Of a stretch of 41,971 nucleotides of DNA, positions 18,172 to 26,174 are shown in pieces. A program made the position numbers and the translations under genes. Source of the stretch: Ramlibacter sp. (GTDB lineage: Bacteria; Pseudomonadota; Gammaproteobacteria; Burkholderiales; Burkholderiaceae_C); assembly GCA_014376765.1 (NCBI GenBank), contig JACMQX010000160.1, forward strand, positions 1 through 41,971, in the 5' to 3' direction. The stretch's first letter is position 1, and the number at the start of each line of letters is the position of its first letter. The notes below the pieces were generated by a model, which was not told the DNA's origin, made no database searches, and was given only the letters and a program-made list of their open reading frames with translations.

Positions 18172-18828
18172 ATGGCAAAAATCCGGACCACTGTCGCCCT
18201 GATCGAAGATGATCCGCTGCACATCGAGCAATACCGCGCCCACCTGACGCTGGACCCGGACCTCGTGCCTGTTGCCGAATACACAACGGGGCAGGCAGCC
18301 ATCAGCCACATCGCCAACCTGCTGCCTGATGTGGCGCTGGTGGACCTGGGGCTGCCGGACATCAGCGGCTTTGACGTGATCCGCCACATCCGCCACGCCA
18401 CGCCGCACACGGCAGTGATGGTGGTGTCGGTCTTTGGCGGTGAGCAGAACCTGGTGCAGGCGATTGAGGCCGGCGCCACGGGCTACCTGCTGAAGGACAG
18501 CCGGTCGGGCGAGTTCAACGAGGCGATTCACGCGCTGCGTGCTGGCGAGTCACCCATCAGCCCGTCGCTGGCGCGCCACCTGCTCAAGCGCTTCACCGCA
18601 CCGGTGCCGGTGGCGGCCGTGACGGGCACCTCGCCCCTGTCGGCACGCGAGCTCACCATCCTGCAGAGCATTGCCCGGGGCAACAGCCTGGCGGAGATTG
18701 GGGCAGCACTGTTCATCTCGCCCTTCACCGTGAAGACCCATGTGCAGAACATCTACCGCAAGCTGGAGGCCCGCTCGCGCCAGCATGCGGTGTTCCTTGC
18801 CCAGCAGCGCGGGCTGATCAAGTTGTGA
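18172..18828 (+). CDS. NarL/FixJ-type response regulator
   Basis: 218 aa. The receiver domain spans about residues 5-125, with the acidic pair in ALIEDDP, the phosphoacceptor Asp58 (VALVDLGLPD), and the conserved Lys in GYLLKDS. A LuxR-type helix-turn-helix follows (LSARELTILQSIARGNSLAE ... ISPFTVKTHVQNIYRKLEAR, about 155-210). The stop overlaps the GTG start of the kinase gene (GTGA), so the two form a pair. The most obvious target is the secreted-lectin cluster starting 107 bp after the kinase gene, but no operator could be recognised. Confidence 0.93.
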   Translation: MAKIRTTVALIEDDPLHIEQYRAHLTLDPDLVPVAEYTTGQAAISHIANLLPDVALVDLGLPDISGFDVIRHIRHATPHTAVMVVSVFGGEQNLVQAIEAGATGYLLKDSRSGEFNEAIHALRAGESPISPSLARHLLKRFTAPVPVAAVTGTSPLSARELTILQSIARGNSLAEIGAALFISPFTVKTHVQNIYRKLEARSRQHAVFLAQQRGLIKL

Positions 18829-20807
18829 CGCAACTGCTGCGCCGGCTGCAGGGCTGGTCGCTGGCCGCAGGCCTGGCCGCCGCGCTCACCTTGACCTTGT
18901 GGCTGGCCATGGCACCGTCCGCATCAAAGACAGGCGCGCGCGGCGTGCCCTTTGCAGCTTCCGCCGCGACCGTTCCGGTTGCAGCATCTGCTGCCACCAT
19001 CACCATCACCACCACAACCACCGCCACCGCTGCGGCAACAGGCGTCACCCGCATCACCTCGGCGCGCTTCATCAAGACCAGCGAGCTGGAAGCGCCGCCT
19101 GAGGCCGACCCCCGCTGGCGCACCGTGCACCTGCCGGACAACTGGCAGGTCTCCAACCCCGGCCAGAGCGGGCACGGCTGGTATGAAGTGCGCTTTGATG
19201 TGCAGGCGCTGCCCCAGCAACCCTGGAGCGTCTACCTGCCAAGCGTGAGCACCACCTACCAGCTGTTCATCAATGGCAGCGAGACAGGCGGCACAGGCGG
19301 CAGCGACAACGAATTCCCCCGCACCATGGGCACGCCGCAGATCGACCCGGTGGCGCCGCAGTTGCTCAAGGCCGGCAGCAACAGGCTGACCTTGCGCCTG
19401 CGCGTGGCCACCAACCTGCGCGGCGGGCTGGGGCCTGTCAGCATCGGGCCGCGCGCGCAGGTGGAGCCGATCTATGACGATGACCAGTTCCAGCGCGTGA
19501 CCCTGCCGCGCTCGCTCAACATCGCGCTGATCTTCGCCGGCATGCTGGTGTTCCTGCTGTGGCTGCGGCGTCCGGCCGAGTCGATTTATGGCTACTTCGC
19601 AGCGCTGGCCGTGTTGTGGTCGATCCGTAACTTTCACTACACCACCTCGTTCGCCGTCATCCCGACCCGGCTGTGGGAGGCCTTCATCCTGGGGAGCCTT
19701 GGCCTGGTGGTGGTGCTGCTGCTGCTGTTCATGATGCGGTTTACCGGCAGGCGCCATGTGGCTCTGGAGCGCTGCGCCATCACGGTGAGTCTTCTGGCGC
19801 CGCTGTTCTTCGCCGCCCTGGGTGAGAACCTTGCCAGCCAGCTGCGCACGACCTGGTATCTGCTGTGCGCGGGGATGGGTGTGGCGGCCATTGTGGTGCT
19901 GCTGGTGTATCTTTTCAGCCCGCGCGGCCGGGGACACAGGGCCGCCTGGGTGATCCTGGCCGCGATGTGCACCACCTTGTTCCTGGGGCTGTCGGATCTG
20001 GCTGTTTCGCTGCAGTGGCTGCCCTGGGGTCCCGCTGCGCGCATGGCTTTTGGCGCGCCGGTGCTGCTCACCGCACTCACCTATGCCATGGCCGACAGTT
20101 ACTTCCGCACCTTTGACGAAGTGCGCCTGCTCAACAGCGAGCTGGAGCGGCGTGTGGATGAACGCACCGAGGAGCTGGGCCACACGCACGAGCGGCTGCG
20201 TGCGCTGGAGCGCGAGGCGGTGATCGTCGACGAGCGCGACCGCCTGATGCGCGACTTGCACGACGGCGTGGGCTCCCAGCTCATCAACACGCTGCATTCG
20301 CTGGAGCGCGGCCAGCTTGACGCCACCCGCGCCGCCCTGCTGCTGCGCGAATGCATTGACGACCTGCGCCTGGTGATCGACTCGATGGACACCGAAGAGC
20401 GGACCCTGCAGGCCACACTGGCCAACCTGCGCTACCGGCTGGAGCCGCGCCTGTCGGCCACCGGCATCACGCTGGACTGGCAGGTCGCCGACACACCGGT
20501 GCAACTCACGCCCGACGCCTTGCTGCAGATCCTGCGCATCGTGCAGGAGGCCTTTGCCAATGCGCTCAAGCATGCGGGCGCCACGCAGATCCGCGTCAGT
20601 GTGGGCCTGCGCGAAGGCGCAGGCCTGCGCGTGGAAATTGCCGACAACGGCGCAGGTTTCAAGCCGCAGGCGCGCAGCCCGCAACACGGCCGCGGCTTGT
20701 TCAACATGTCGCAGCGCGCGTTGCGGCTGAGCGGTGTGCTCAACGTGGACAGCAGTGCAGACGGAACCCTGGTGCGGCTGGACCTGCCGGCTGCGACGAC
20801 TGTGTGA
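18825..20807 (+). CDS. NarX-type sensor histidine kinase with 7TM region and jelly-roll-like periplasmic domain
   Basis: 660 aa from GTG 18825. Order: N-terminal transmembrane helix (about 12-32); low-complexity Ala/Thr-rich stretch (about 40-75, encoded by an ACC-rich tract); a periplasmic domain (about 80-215) containing WRTVHLPDNW, HGWYEVRFDV and TTYQLFINGSETGG, which resembles the sugar-binding jelly roll of family-2 glycosidases and 7TMR-DISM sensors; about seven transmembrane helices (about 225-425); a short coiled coil; HisKA_3 with His479 (LMRDLHDGVGSQLIN); and HATPase (EAFANALKHAG, DNGAGF, GRGLFNMSQRA). The fold of the periplasmic domain is my inference from sequence pattern; the kinase assignment is certain. 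The domain suggests binding of a carbohydrate or other extracellular ligand. Confidence 0.88.
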   Translation: MTQLLRRLQGWSLAAGLAAALTLTLWLAMAPSASKTGARGVPFAASAATVPVAASAATITITTTTTATAAATGVTRITSARFIKTSELEAPPEADPRWRTVHLPDNWQVSNPGQSGHGWYEVRFDVQALPQQPWSVYLPSVSTTYQLFINGSETGGTGGSDNEFPRTMGTPQIDPVAPQLLKAGSNRLTLRLRVATNLRGGLGPVSIGPRAQVEPIYDDDQFQRVTLPRSLNIALIFAGMLVFLLWLRRPAESIYGYFAALAVLWSIRNFHYTTSFAVIPTRLWEAFILGSLGLVVVLLLLFMMRFTGRRHVALERCAITVSLLAPLFFAALGENLASQLRTTWYLLCAGMGVAAIVVLLVYLFSPRGRGHRAAWVILAAMCTTLFLGLSDLAVSLQWLPWGPAARMAFGAPVLLTALTYAMADSYFRTFDEVRLLNSELERRVDERTEELGHTHERLRALEREAVIVDERDRLMRDLHDGVGSQLINTLHSLERGQLDATRAALLLRECIDDLRLVIDSMDTEERTLQATLANLRYRLEPRLSATGITLDWQVADTPVQLTPDALLQILRIVQEAFANALKHAGATQIRVSVGLREGAGLRVEIADNGAGFKPQARSPQHGRGLFNMSQRALRLSGVLNVDSSADGTLVRLDLPAATTV

Positions 20808-20914
20808 TTGTGAAAACCCTGATCTCAAAATACTCCAAACGCACGATGCAATAGCGCAAGGCAAATCCTAGGATGAAAGTTCTTTCACCGAACCCATCTT
20901 CTGGAGACACCCCC

Positions 20915-21547
20915 ATGGCCTTTCGCCTTCGTCACCTTGCCCTCACAGTCTTGATCGGCACCTGCGCCACTGCCCAGGCTTCGGACATCAACTTCATCTC
21001 GTCGGTGCACAGCGGCCATCTGCTGGGCAACAGCGGCGGTGTGGGCGCGGCGGTTCCGTGGGGTCCGCAACACGCGTTGCAAGGCTTCAGCGGCTCTGGC
21101 CAGATCCAGTCCCGCGGCCAATGCCTGACCGGCAAGCAAAGCGGCCAGCCCCTGCGCTGGGAAGGCTGCCGCAGCGGTGACAAGTCGCAGGCCTGGGCGC
21201 TGCGCGGCGCCAAGCTGAGCAACGAGATGGGCTTTTGCGCCGACCTGGAAGGCGAAAACCGCGCCGCCAACGCGCGGCTGGTCGCATGGTCCTGCACCGG
21301 CAGGAGCAACCAGCAGTGGCGCGCCCACGGCCCGGCGCAGCCTGCAGCCAGCCTGCTGGCCCAGGTGCCAACTGGCGCACGCGCTGAATTCACACGCAAC
21401 TCGCAGTCCGCACCGGCCGGCTCCATCATCAGCCTGGCCACCGGCAGGGTGGTGGCCGCAGGCGGTGGCAATGTGGTGGCTGCAGGCGGCGGCAATGTCG
21501 TGGCAGCAGGCGGCGGCAACGTGGTCGCGGCGGGCGGCGGCAACTAG
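20915..21547 (+). CDS. Secreted ricin-type lectin-domain protein with C-terminal (VVAAGGGN)4
   Basis: 210 aa from ATG 20915 (GGAG 9 nt upstream); an in-frame ATG at 20873 would place extra residues in front of the signal peptide. The signal peptide is MAFRLRHLALTVLIGTCATA, cleaved after AQA. Residues about 55-150 look like part of a ricin B beta-trefoil, with QxW-like motifs SQAWALRG and NQQWRAHG and paired Cys (GQCLTGKQSGQPLRWEGC, and FCADLEG ... SCTGRSNQQW). The C-terminus is four perfect copies of VVAAGGGN directly before the stop. About two trefoil repeats are visible, so the domain is short. First gene of the cluster after the two-component system. Carbohydrate binding is inferred from the domain; the target glycan is unknown. 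Confidence 0.75.
   Translation: MAFRLRHLALTVLIGTCATAQASDINFISSVHSGHLLGNSGGVGAAVPWGPQHALQGFSGSGQIQSRGQCLTGKQSGQPLRWEGCRSGDKSQAWALRGAKLSNEMGFCADLEGENRAANARLVAWSCTGRSNQQWRAHGPAQPAASLLAQVPTGARAEFTRNSQSAPAGSIISLATGRVVAAGGGNVVAAGGGNVVAAGGGNVVAAGGGN
21449..21544 (+). repeat. Four tandem 24-bp units encoding VVAAGGGN
   Basis: Four 24-bp units differ only at synonymous positions (gtggtggccgca, gtggtggctgca, gtcgtggcagca, gtggtcgcggcg at their starts). The amino-acid repeat is therefore perfect while the DNA has drifted, which points to selection on the peptide rather than very recent slippage. Confidence 0.95.
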
Positions 21548-21581
21548 CCCGCAGCCTCACTCCAGCTTTCCTCTTTCCCCA

Positions 21582-21611
21582 GGCAACCAGGCGCACAGGC
21601 GCCGGGTTGCC
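21582..21611 (+). promoter_or_regulatory. Strong intergenic hairpin between lectin and barrel genes
   Basis: GGCAACC-a-GGCGC-acag-GCGCC-g-GGTTGCC folds into a 7+5 bp stem with one internal mismatch and a 4-nt loop. No T-tract follows, so it is not a standard terminator. In the 156-bp gap between two co-oriented genes it could stabilise the upstream mRNA or reduce read-through. Confidence 0.5.
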
Positions 21612-21703
21612 GCGCCCGCGTGGGCGCTGCTGTCCAGATCATCAGCCCGCCTTTTCAGCCCGCCTCACCAGCTTCTTCATCAACCGGCCGCATTCGACCC
21701 CAC

Positions 21704-23881
21704 ATGCCCATCTCACAACGACTCGTGCCCCTCGTGGCCGCCCTCTGGCTGGCAGGCCTCGCCCAGGGCCAGGGCCTGCCCAACCCGGCTGCCTCCGCGC
21801 CCGGCACGCCGATGGCCCTGGCCCTGGCCAGCAACAGCCTCTCCGGCATGCCTTTACAGGCAGGCCAGGGCATTGAGTTTGTCCTCACGGCCCCGCTGGC
21901 GCAGGCCCAGGGCAGGCTGGTGTTCATGCTCAACGGCAACGACCTCGGCTCGTTCCTGCAGACGGTGGACGGCATTCACTACACCTTGCAGGCCTCCGAC
22001 TTTCCCCTGCCAGCCGGGACCAGCACGGCCGAACTGCTGATCGAGCCTGCGGGCGGGGGCGAACCAATTGCGCTGTGGTCAGCCTCCATCGAGGTGGCAG
22101 ACCAGCCGGGCGGGGGTGAAGGCATCCTGCCGGACAACGGCGGCGACGCCCCGGGCGGCGGTGAAATCGCAGACGGACCGGTGAGCAATGCGCCTTCGTC
22201 AGGCTTGAAGACCAAGCTGACGCCCCGTGTGAGCGTCACCTCAACGCGGCGGGATGTTGACGGCGTGGTCACCAGTTCCACCTTGCGGGAGGTTGCGCTC
22301 CAGGCCGGCGCACAGTACGAGCGCAACTATGAAGACGGCAGCCGCCTGGCGCTCGCCGCCAACCTGCTGGGCTCCAGCGTGCAGGCCCGCGCCGTGCGTT
22401 TTGCCCAGGCCGGGCCGCAGGCGGCGAAGTTTGACTTGAACGACTACCTGCTCGAATACCAGACCGACGCCCTGCGCCTGTCGCTCGGCCACGTCAGCGT
22501 GGCCGGCCACCCGCTGCTTGGCGCGGCCTTTGCCAACCGGGGCGTGAGCGGCAGCTACCGGCTGGCCGGTGGCCTGGATGTGGCGCTGACCAGCCAGCAT
22601 GCCACCAGCATCGTTGGCGCGCCCAACCTGTTGGGCCTGCGCCAGATTGACCAGCGCGTCCACGCTCTGACGTTGGGCTGGGACCTCAACCCCGGGCAGC
22701 CCGGTGCCTTGCGCCTGGAAGCCACCGGCATGAGCGGCGAGTTGAGCCGCCCCGTTGCCACCCCCGGCACCGGCGCATTGCCGGAGTCAGAAAAAAGCAG
22801 CGGCGTGGGCCTGCGTGTGGTGTGGGCGCCGGTGGACTCGATCTACCGCGTCGAAAGCGCCTATGCCGTTTCCACCTCCACACGGCCTGATGGCTTTGGC
22901 GGGGAACAGGTGGCGCGCGGCCGCAAGGCATGGTTTGCCGATGGCAGCGCCCGCGTGATCGACAGCGGCGCCGATGGCGGCGTGCCCGACCGCAAGCTCA
23001 CCCTGCGCCTGCGTCACGAGTATGCCGACCTGGGCTTTCGCAGCGTGGCCGGCGGCGCCACCGCCGACGTGCGCCGCACGCTGGTCAGCGCTGAGGGCCT
23101 GTTGTACGGAGTGCAAGGGCAGTGGGCCCGCACCTATTCAAACGGCAACGTCAGGCGCAGCCCCAACCTGCCGGTGCTGCACACCCGCTCTGACGTGGTC
23201 AGCGCCGCGCTGCCGCTGGCCACCTGGCTGGACCCGACAGCGGTGGGCGGCTCCTGGTGGCCCACGCTGCAGGGCGGCTTGCAGTACAACGTGCAGCGCC
23301 CAAGCGACCTGCCCGCCTGGATGACGCCCGACCTGGTCCCCGCCTCAGCCAGCCGCAACGAGACGCTCAATGCGCAGTGGACCCAGGGCCCCGTCAGCTG
23401 GAGCGTTGGCCTGACGCGCGGCCTGCAGGACAACCGCCAGCCGGGCCAGGACATGCTGGACCAGAAAAGCCGCGGCGCGCAGGCCCAGCTGCAGTGGCAG
23501 GTGCTGCCCAGCCTGATGGCCTCGGCAGGCTGGCGCCGCGCCAGGGCCACGCAACTGGACACCGGCATCGCGCAGATCCAGAACGGCGGCGACCTGGGCC
23601 TGGCCTGGACGCCCGAGGGCGGCTGGGTGGTGAACGCCACGCTCAACCGGACCGGTTCATTCGACAGCGCCAACACCCAGCGGGCCAAGGGCCTTAACCG
23701 GCAGTTGCAAGTCAGCCGCTCGCTGCCGATGAGCTGGGGGCCCAACCAGGTCGTGCCGCTGCAACTATCGCTCGCCTGGCAAAGCCAGGGCGACAACAAT
23801 GCCAGTACGCTTCTGGGCAGCACTGTGCAAAACACGCAGCGCGTGCGCTCGCTCACCATCTCCCTGTCAGCCACCTTCTGA
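21704..23881 (+). CDS. Predicted outer-membrane beta-barrel protein, unknown function
   Basis: 725 aa from ATG 21704 (MPISQRLVPLVAALWLAGLA, a signal peptide ending near QGQG). I do not recognise a named family. The N-terminal region (about 30-155) looks like an Ig-like beta domain (GIEFVLTAPLAQAQGRLVFM), followed by a Gly/Asp-rich linker (about 155-195), then about 530 residues of alternating amphipathic strands ending SLTISLSATF, with the C-terminal Phe typical of outer-membrane barrels. The length would allow roughly 20 or more strands. It lies between the lectin gene and the next secreted protein gene (11-bp gap). A role as exporter or surface anchor for its neighbours is inference only. 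Confidence 0.7.
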   Translation: MPISQRLVPLVAALWLAGLAQGQGLPNPAASAPGTPMALALASNSLSGMPLQAGQGIEFVLTAPLAQAQGRLVFMLNGNDLGSFLQTVDGIHYTLQASDFPLPAGTSTAELLIEPAGGGEPIALWSASIEVADQPGGGEGILPDNGGDAPGGGEIADGPVSNAPSSGLKTKLTPRVSVTSTRRDVDGVVTSSTLREVALQAGAQYERNYEDGSRLALAANLLGSSVQARAVRFAQAGPQAAKFDLNDYLLEYQTDALRLSLGHVSVAGHPLLGAAFANRGVSGSYRLAGGLDVALTSQHATSIVGAPNLLGLRQIDQRVHALTLGWDLNPGQPGALRLEATGMSGELSRPVATPGTGALPESEKSSGVGLRVVWAPVDSIYRVESAYAVSTSTRPDGFGGEQVARGRKAWFADGSARVIDSGADGGVPDRKLTLRLRHEYADLGFRSVAGGATADVRRTLVSAEGLLYGVQGQWARTYSNGNVRRSPNLPVLHTRSDVVSAALPLATWLDPTAVGGSWWPTLQGGLQYNVQRPSDLPAWMTPDLVPASASRNETLNAQWTQGPVSWSVGLTRGLQDNRQPGQDMLDQKSRGAQAQLQWQVLPSLMASAGWRRARATQLDTGIAQIQNGGDLGLAWTPEGGWVVNATLNRTGSFDSANTQRAKGLNRQLQVSRSLPMSWGPNQVVPLQLSLAWQSQGDNNASTLLGSTVQNTQRVRSLTISLSATF

Positions 23882-23892
23882 AGCCGCCCACC

Positions 23893-25542
23893 ATGCACAC
23901 CACCTTGCACGCCCTGGTCCGCGTTGTCACCTCCGGCCTTTTCATGCTGGCCGCGGGGCAGTTGCATGCGGCCATCACGGCTGCGCCACTGGCACTCACC
24001 TACAACACCGTGGCCGGCGTCGCCCCTTCGCCGCAAAGCCTCACCATCACCAATACCAGCGGCGCGCCCATCAACTTCAACAGCGCCACCGTGACACCGG
24101 GCGGCATTTTCATCCCGCAGGTGACGTCCAGCACTTGCTTTGGCTCGGCCGTGCCCACTGGTGGCAGTTGCGTGATTCCGATCGGCATTTTGGCGCAGCC
24201 GGCAGGCACCTACAACGGCGCCTTCCAGATGACGACAACGCAGTTCGGCTCGTTGGCGGTGGCGCCGGCCGCGCTGACCCTGAACGTGGCGGCGGCGCCC
24301 GTCAGCACCCCGACGCCGCCCTCGGCGCCTTCGTCCCCCAGCGGGCCGGGCTTCGGCCCCGGTGCCGGTACGGGGGTGCTGACCAACGTCAGCCCGCGCC
24401 AGTTTGGCCTGAACACCACGCTGCGCACCTCGCGCCAGCTGGCCTATAGCTTCGCGCCCGGCACCACCAGCGTGCGCCCGCGCAGCGCCTTCGTCTGCAC
24501 GGACCTCACCGGGCTGGTGCCGCCGCCCAGCGGCACCAGCCCGGCCAACCCCTGCGCACCGGGCGCGCAGTCGCTGCCGCTGGCGCTGGACCCTGCGGGA
24601 CTGCAAGTGCAGCGCGGCGCCAACGGCCAGATCCTGCGCGCGCTGGAAACCGTCAACATTCCGCAGGGCTTTGCGGCGCTGGCGCAGTCGCGCCCCGGGC
24701 CGGCAACGCTGTACTTCGTGCGTGAGTTCGAAGGCTCGGGTTTTGCAGTCGTGCAGATCACGGTGGTGGGCAATTCGCTGGCGGCGCCTTTGACGCTGAC
24801 CGATGTGCGCATGGCCTTCGTGGTCGGCAACGCGCGCCGGCCCACAGCGGCGGTGGTGGCCGGGCAGCGGCCGCCCCGCGTGGTGGCGGACATTGAATAT
24901 TCAGGCAGCGGCGTGCTGCGCGGCCGTTGGGAAGTGGTGGAGCCGGGGCGAGAGACGCCTGAGCCGGGCGACCTGGTGCCCGAAGCCTCGGTACCCTTTG
25001 CCAACCGCGGGCTGCAGCGCCGCTACACGGTGGTGGAGCGCTTTGAGCATGTGCTGGGCGCTGCCGGCCGCTTCAGGCTGAACGGCCCGGACCCGGCACG
25101 CCTGCCAGTGCGCCAGGCCGGCAATTACCTGCTGCTGCTGCGCATCGAGGCGGTACCCGCCCGCCAGCCGGGCCTGGCCGCCAGCGCTGAGCACGGCGCT
25201 GCCAGCTTTGCGCTGCCGGTGCTGTCATACAACGTGGGGACCGGGATCGACAGCGCCAGCGTGCTGGCCAACCGCATCATCACGTTGTTACCTGGCGCCC
25301 CTGCGGCGGGCGTACCTGAAATTGCCTGGCTGCCGGTCGAACAGGCGCGCATGTACCGGGTTGAGTTTGCCGACGCATCAGGCCAGGTCCTGGGCTCGCG
25401 CTTCCTGCGCGCCGACGAGCCCCAGCGTTACCGCCTGGGCGGCGCGCTGGCCACCAAGGTGCGCGGCGCGACCCAGTGGCGTGTGCGGGCGTTTGACGCG
25501 GGCTTCCAGCCGATTGGGCGGAGCAACTGGCTGCCGCTGTAG
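23893..25542 (+). CDS. Secreted protein with N-terminal Ig-like (choice-of-anchor/ASH-like) domain, unknown function
   Basis: 549 aa. Signal peptide about residues 1-27, cleaved after LHA (MHTTLHALVRVVTSGLFMLA). Residues about 28-135 resemble bacterial Ig-like 'choice-of-anchor' repeats: PQSLTITNTSGAPINFNSAT, then two Cys in SSTCFGSAVPTGGSCVIPIG, and PAGTYNGAF. A Pro/Ser/Gly-rich linker follows (about 138-165). The C-terminal 380 residues are beta-rich and unrecognised; one stretch contains a second Cys pair (VCTDLTG ... NPCAPGAQ). The last part (VEQARMYRVEFADASGQVLG ... GATQWRVRAFD) resembles a fibronectin-III-like domain. It follows the barrel gene by 11 bp, so the two are surely co-transcribed. 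Confidence 0.65.
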   Translation: MHTTLHALVRVVTSGLFMLAAGQLHAAITAAPLALTYNTVAGVAPSPQSLTITNTSGAPINFNSATVTPGGIFIPQVTSSTCFGSAVPTGGSCVIPIGILAQPAGTYNGAFQMTTTQFGSLAVAPAALTLNVAAAPVSTPTPPSAPSSPSGPGFGPGAGTGVLTNVSPRQFGLNTTLRTSRQLAYSFAPGTTSVRPRSAFVCTDLTGLVPPPSGTSPANPCAPGAQSLPLALDPAGLQVQRGANGQILRALETVNIPQGFAALAQSRPGPATLYFVREFEGSGFAVVQITVVGNSLAAPLTLTDVRMAFVVGNARRPTAAVVAGQRPPRVVADIEYSGSGVLRGRWEVVEPGRETPEPGDLVPEASVPFANRGLQRRYTVVERFEHVLGAAGRFRLNGPDPARLPVRQAGNYLLLLRIEAVPARQPGLAASAEHGAASFALPVLSYNVGTGIDSASVLANRIITLLPGAPAAGVPEIAWLPVEQARMYRVEFADASGQVLGSRFLRADEPQRYRLGGALATKVRGATQWRVRAFDAGFQPIGRSNWLPL

Positions 25543-25590
25543 GCGCCCCCCGAAGCGCGCTTTGCGCGCCTCCTCCCACTGGGGGCAATG
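25542..25590 (-). repeat. REP-like palindromic repeat, copy 2
   Basis: The inverse complement carries GGCGCGCAAAGCGCGC then TTCGGGGGGCG, almost identical to 4533-4570. It begins at the final base of the preceding stop codon. The rest of the gap to 25679 shows no other feature. Confidence 0.6.
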
Positions 25591-25679
25591 CAGCGGCCCG
25601 GCGCACACACCGCCCACCGCAGGCTACAAACTCTCAGCGCCGCAGGCGCTGCTGTTGAAAAGGCAGCGTACCCAAGTCC

Positions 25680-26147
25680 TCACCGAATCCCGCCCACGTA
25701 CCGCGGCGCATCCGGGTCGCGGGGCTTGCGCGGTTTGTTGAGGTCCAGCGACGATTCAAGAAACTGCGACTCTGCAAAAGCAGACTGCGCAAACTCCGCG
25801 CTCTCGTCTGGCAACGAGGCCGGGCCGCTGCGGCTGTCGCGGAAGGGGGCGGGTCCGGATGGGGCGTTGTTCACGGCATTGTTCTGGCGCAAAGCTTCAA
25901 CCGCTACTTGCGCCAGGGGCCGGGCCACAGCCTTTTGCGGCGCCATCATCGCGCGCTCGAGTTTGCCGGCCCACTCCGCCAGGTCGGGGTGCCCGTCTTC
26001 CATCGCCTTGACGCGCGCAAAGCGCACGATCTCGGCAGCGTAGACCTCGTTTTGCGCCATCCATTCGGTGTCGGTGACGCGCCCCGTCTTGCGCCTCAGC
26101 AACACATGCAAATGCGCAGCGATGGCAATTTTTTCACTGACCAGCAT
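25680..26147 (-). CDS. Hypothetical protein following the second ammonium transporter
   Basis: 155 aa; I do not recognise a family. It starts MLVSEKIAIAAHLHVLLRRK and has a helical N-terminal half (to about residue 85) and a low-complexity, probably disordered C-terminal part rich in Pro, Ser and charged residues (NAPSGPAPFRDSRSGPASLP, PRKPRDPDAPRYVGGIR). No signal peptide or membrane helix is seen, so it should be cytoplasmic. It lies 27 bp downstream of the ammonium transporter gene on the same strand and probably shares its nitrogen-controlled promoter. Coding bias and position support a real gene. Confidence 0.7.
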   Translation of the reverse strand: MLVSEKIAIAAHLHVLLRRKTGRVTDTEWMAQNEVYAAEIVRFARVKAMEDGHPDLAEWAGKLERAMMAPQKAVARPLAQVAVEALRQNNAVNNAPSGPAPFRDSRSGPASLPDESAEFAQSAFAESQFLESSLDLNKPRKPRDPDAPRYVGGIR

Positions 26148-26174
26148 GGCGGGTCTCCAGAAGGGCCGCCGTCA

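Noticed and set aside
18990..19035. ACC-rich tract encoding a poly-His run in a second frame
   Set aside because: In the kinase frame it encodes a Thr/Ala/Ile stretch; the His run is in a frame with no start or continuity.
18924..20864. 646-codon open frame opposite the histidine kinase
   Set aside because: Low-complexity Gln/His/Arg-rich shadow of a gene with all kinase motifs; no start signal.
23134..24606. 490-codon minus-strand frame across the barrel and Ig-like genes
   Set aside because: It crosses the junction of two plus-strand genes that have signal peptides and coherent domain patterns.
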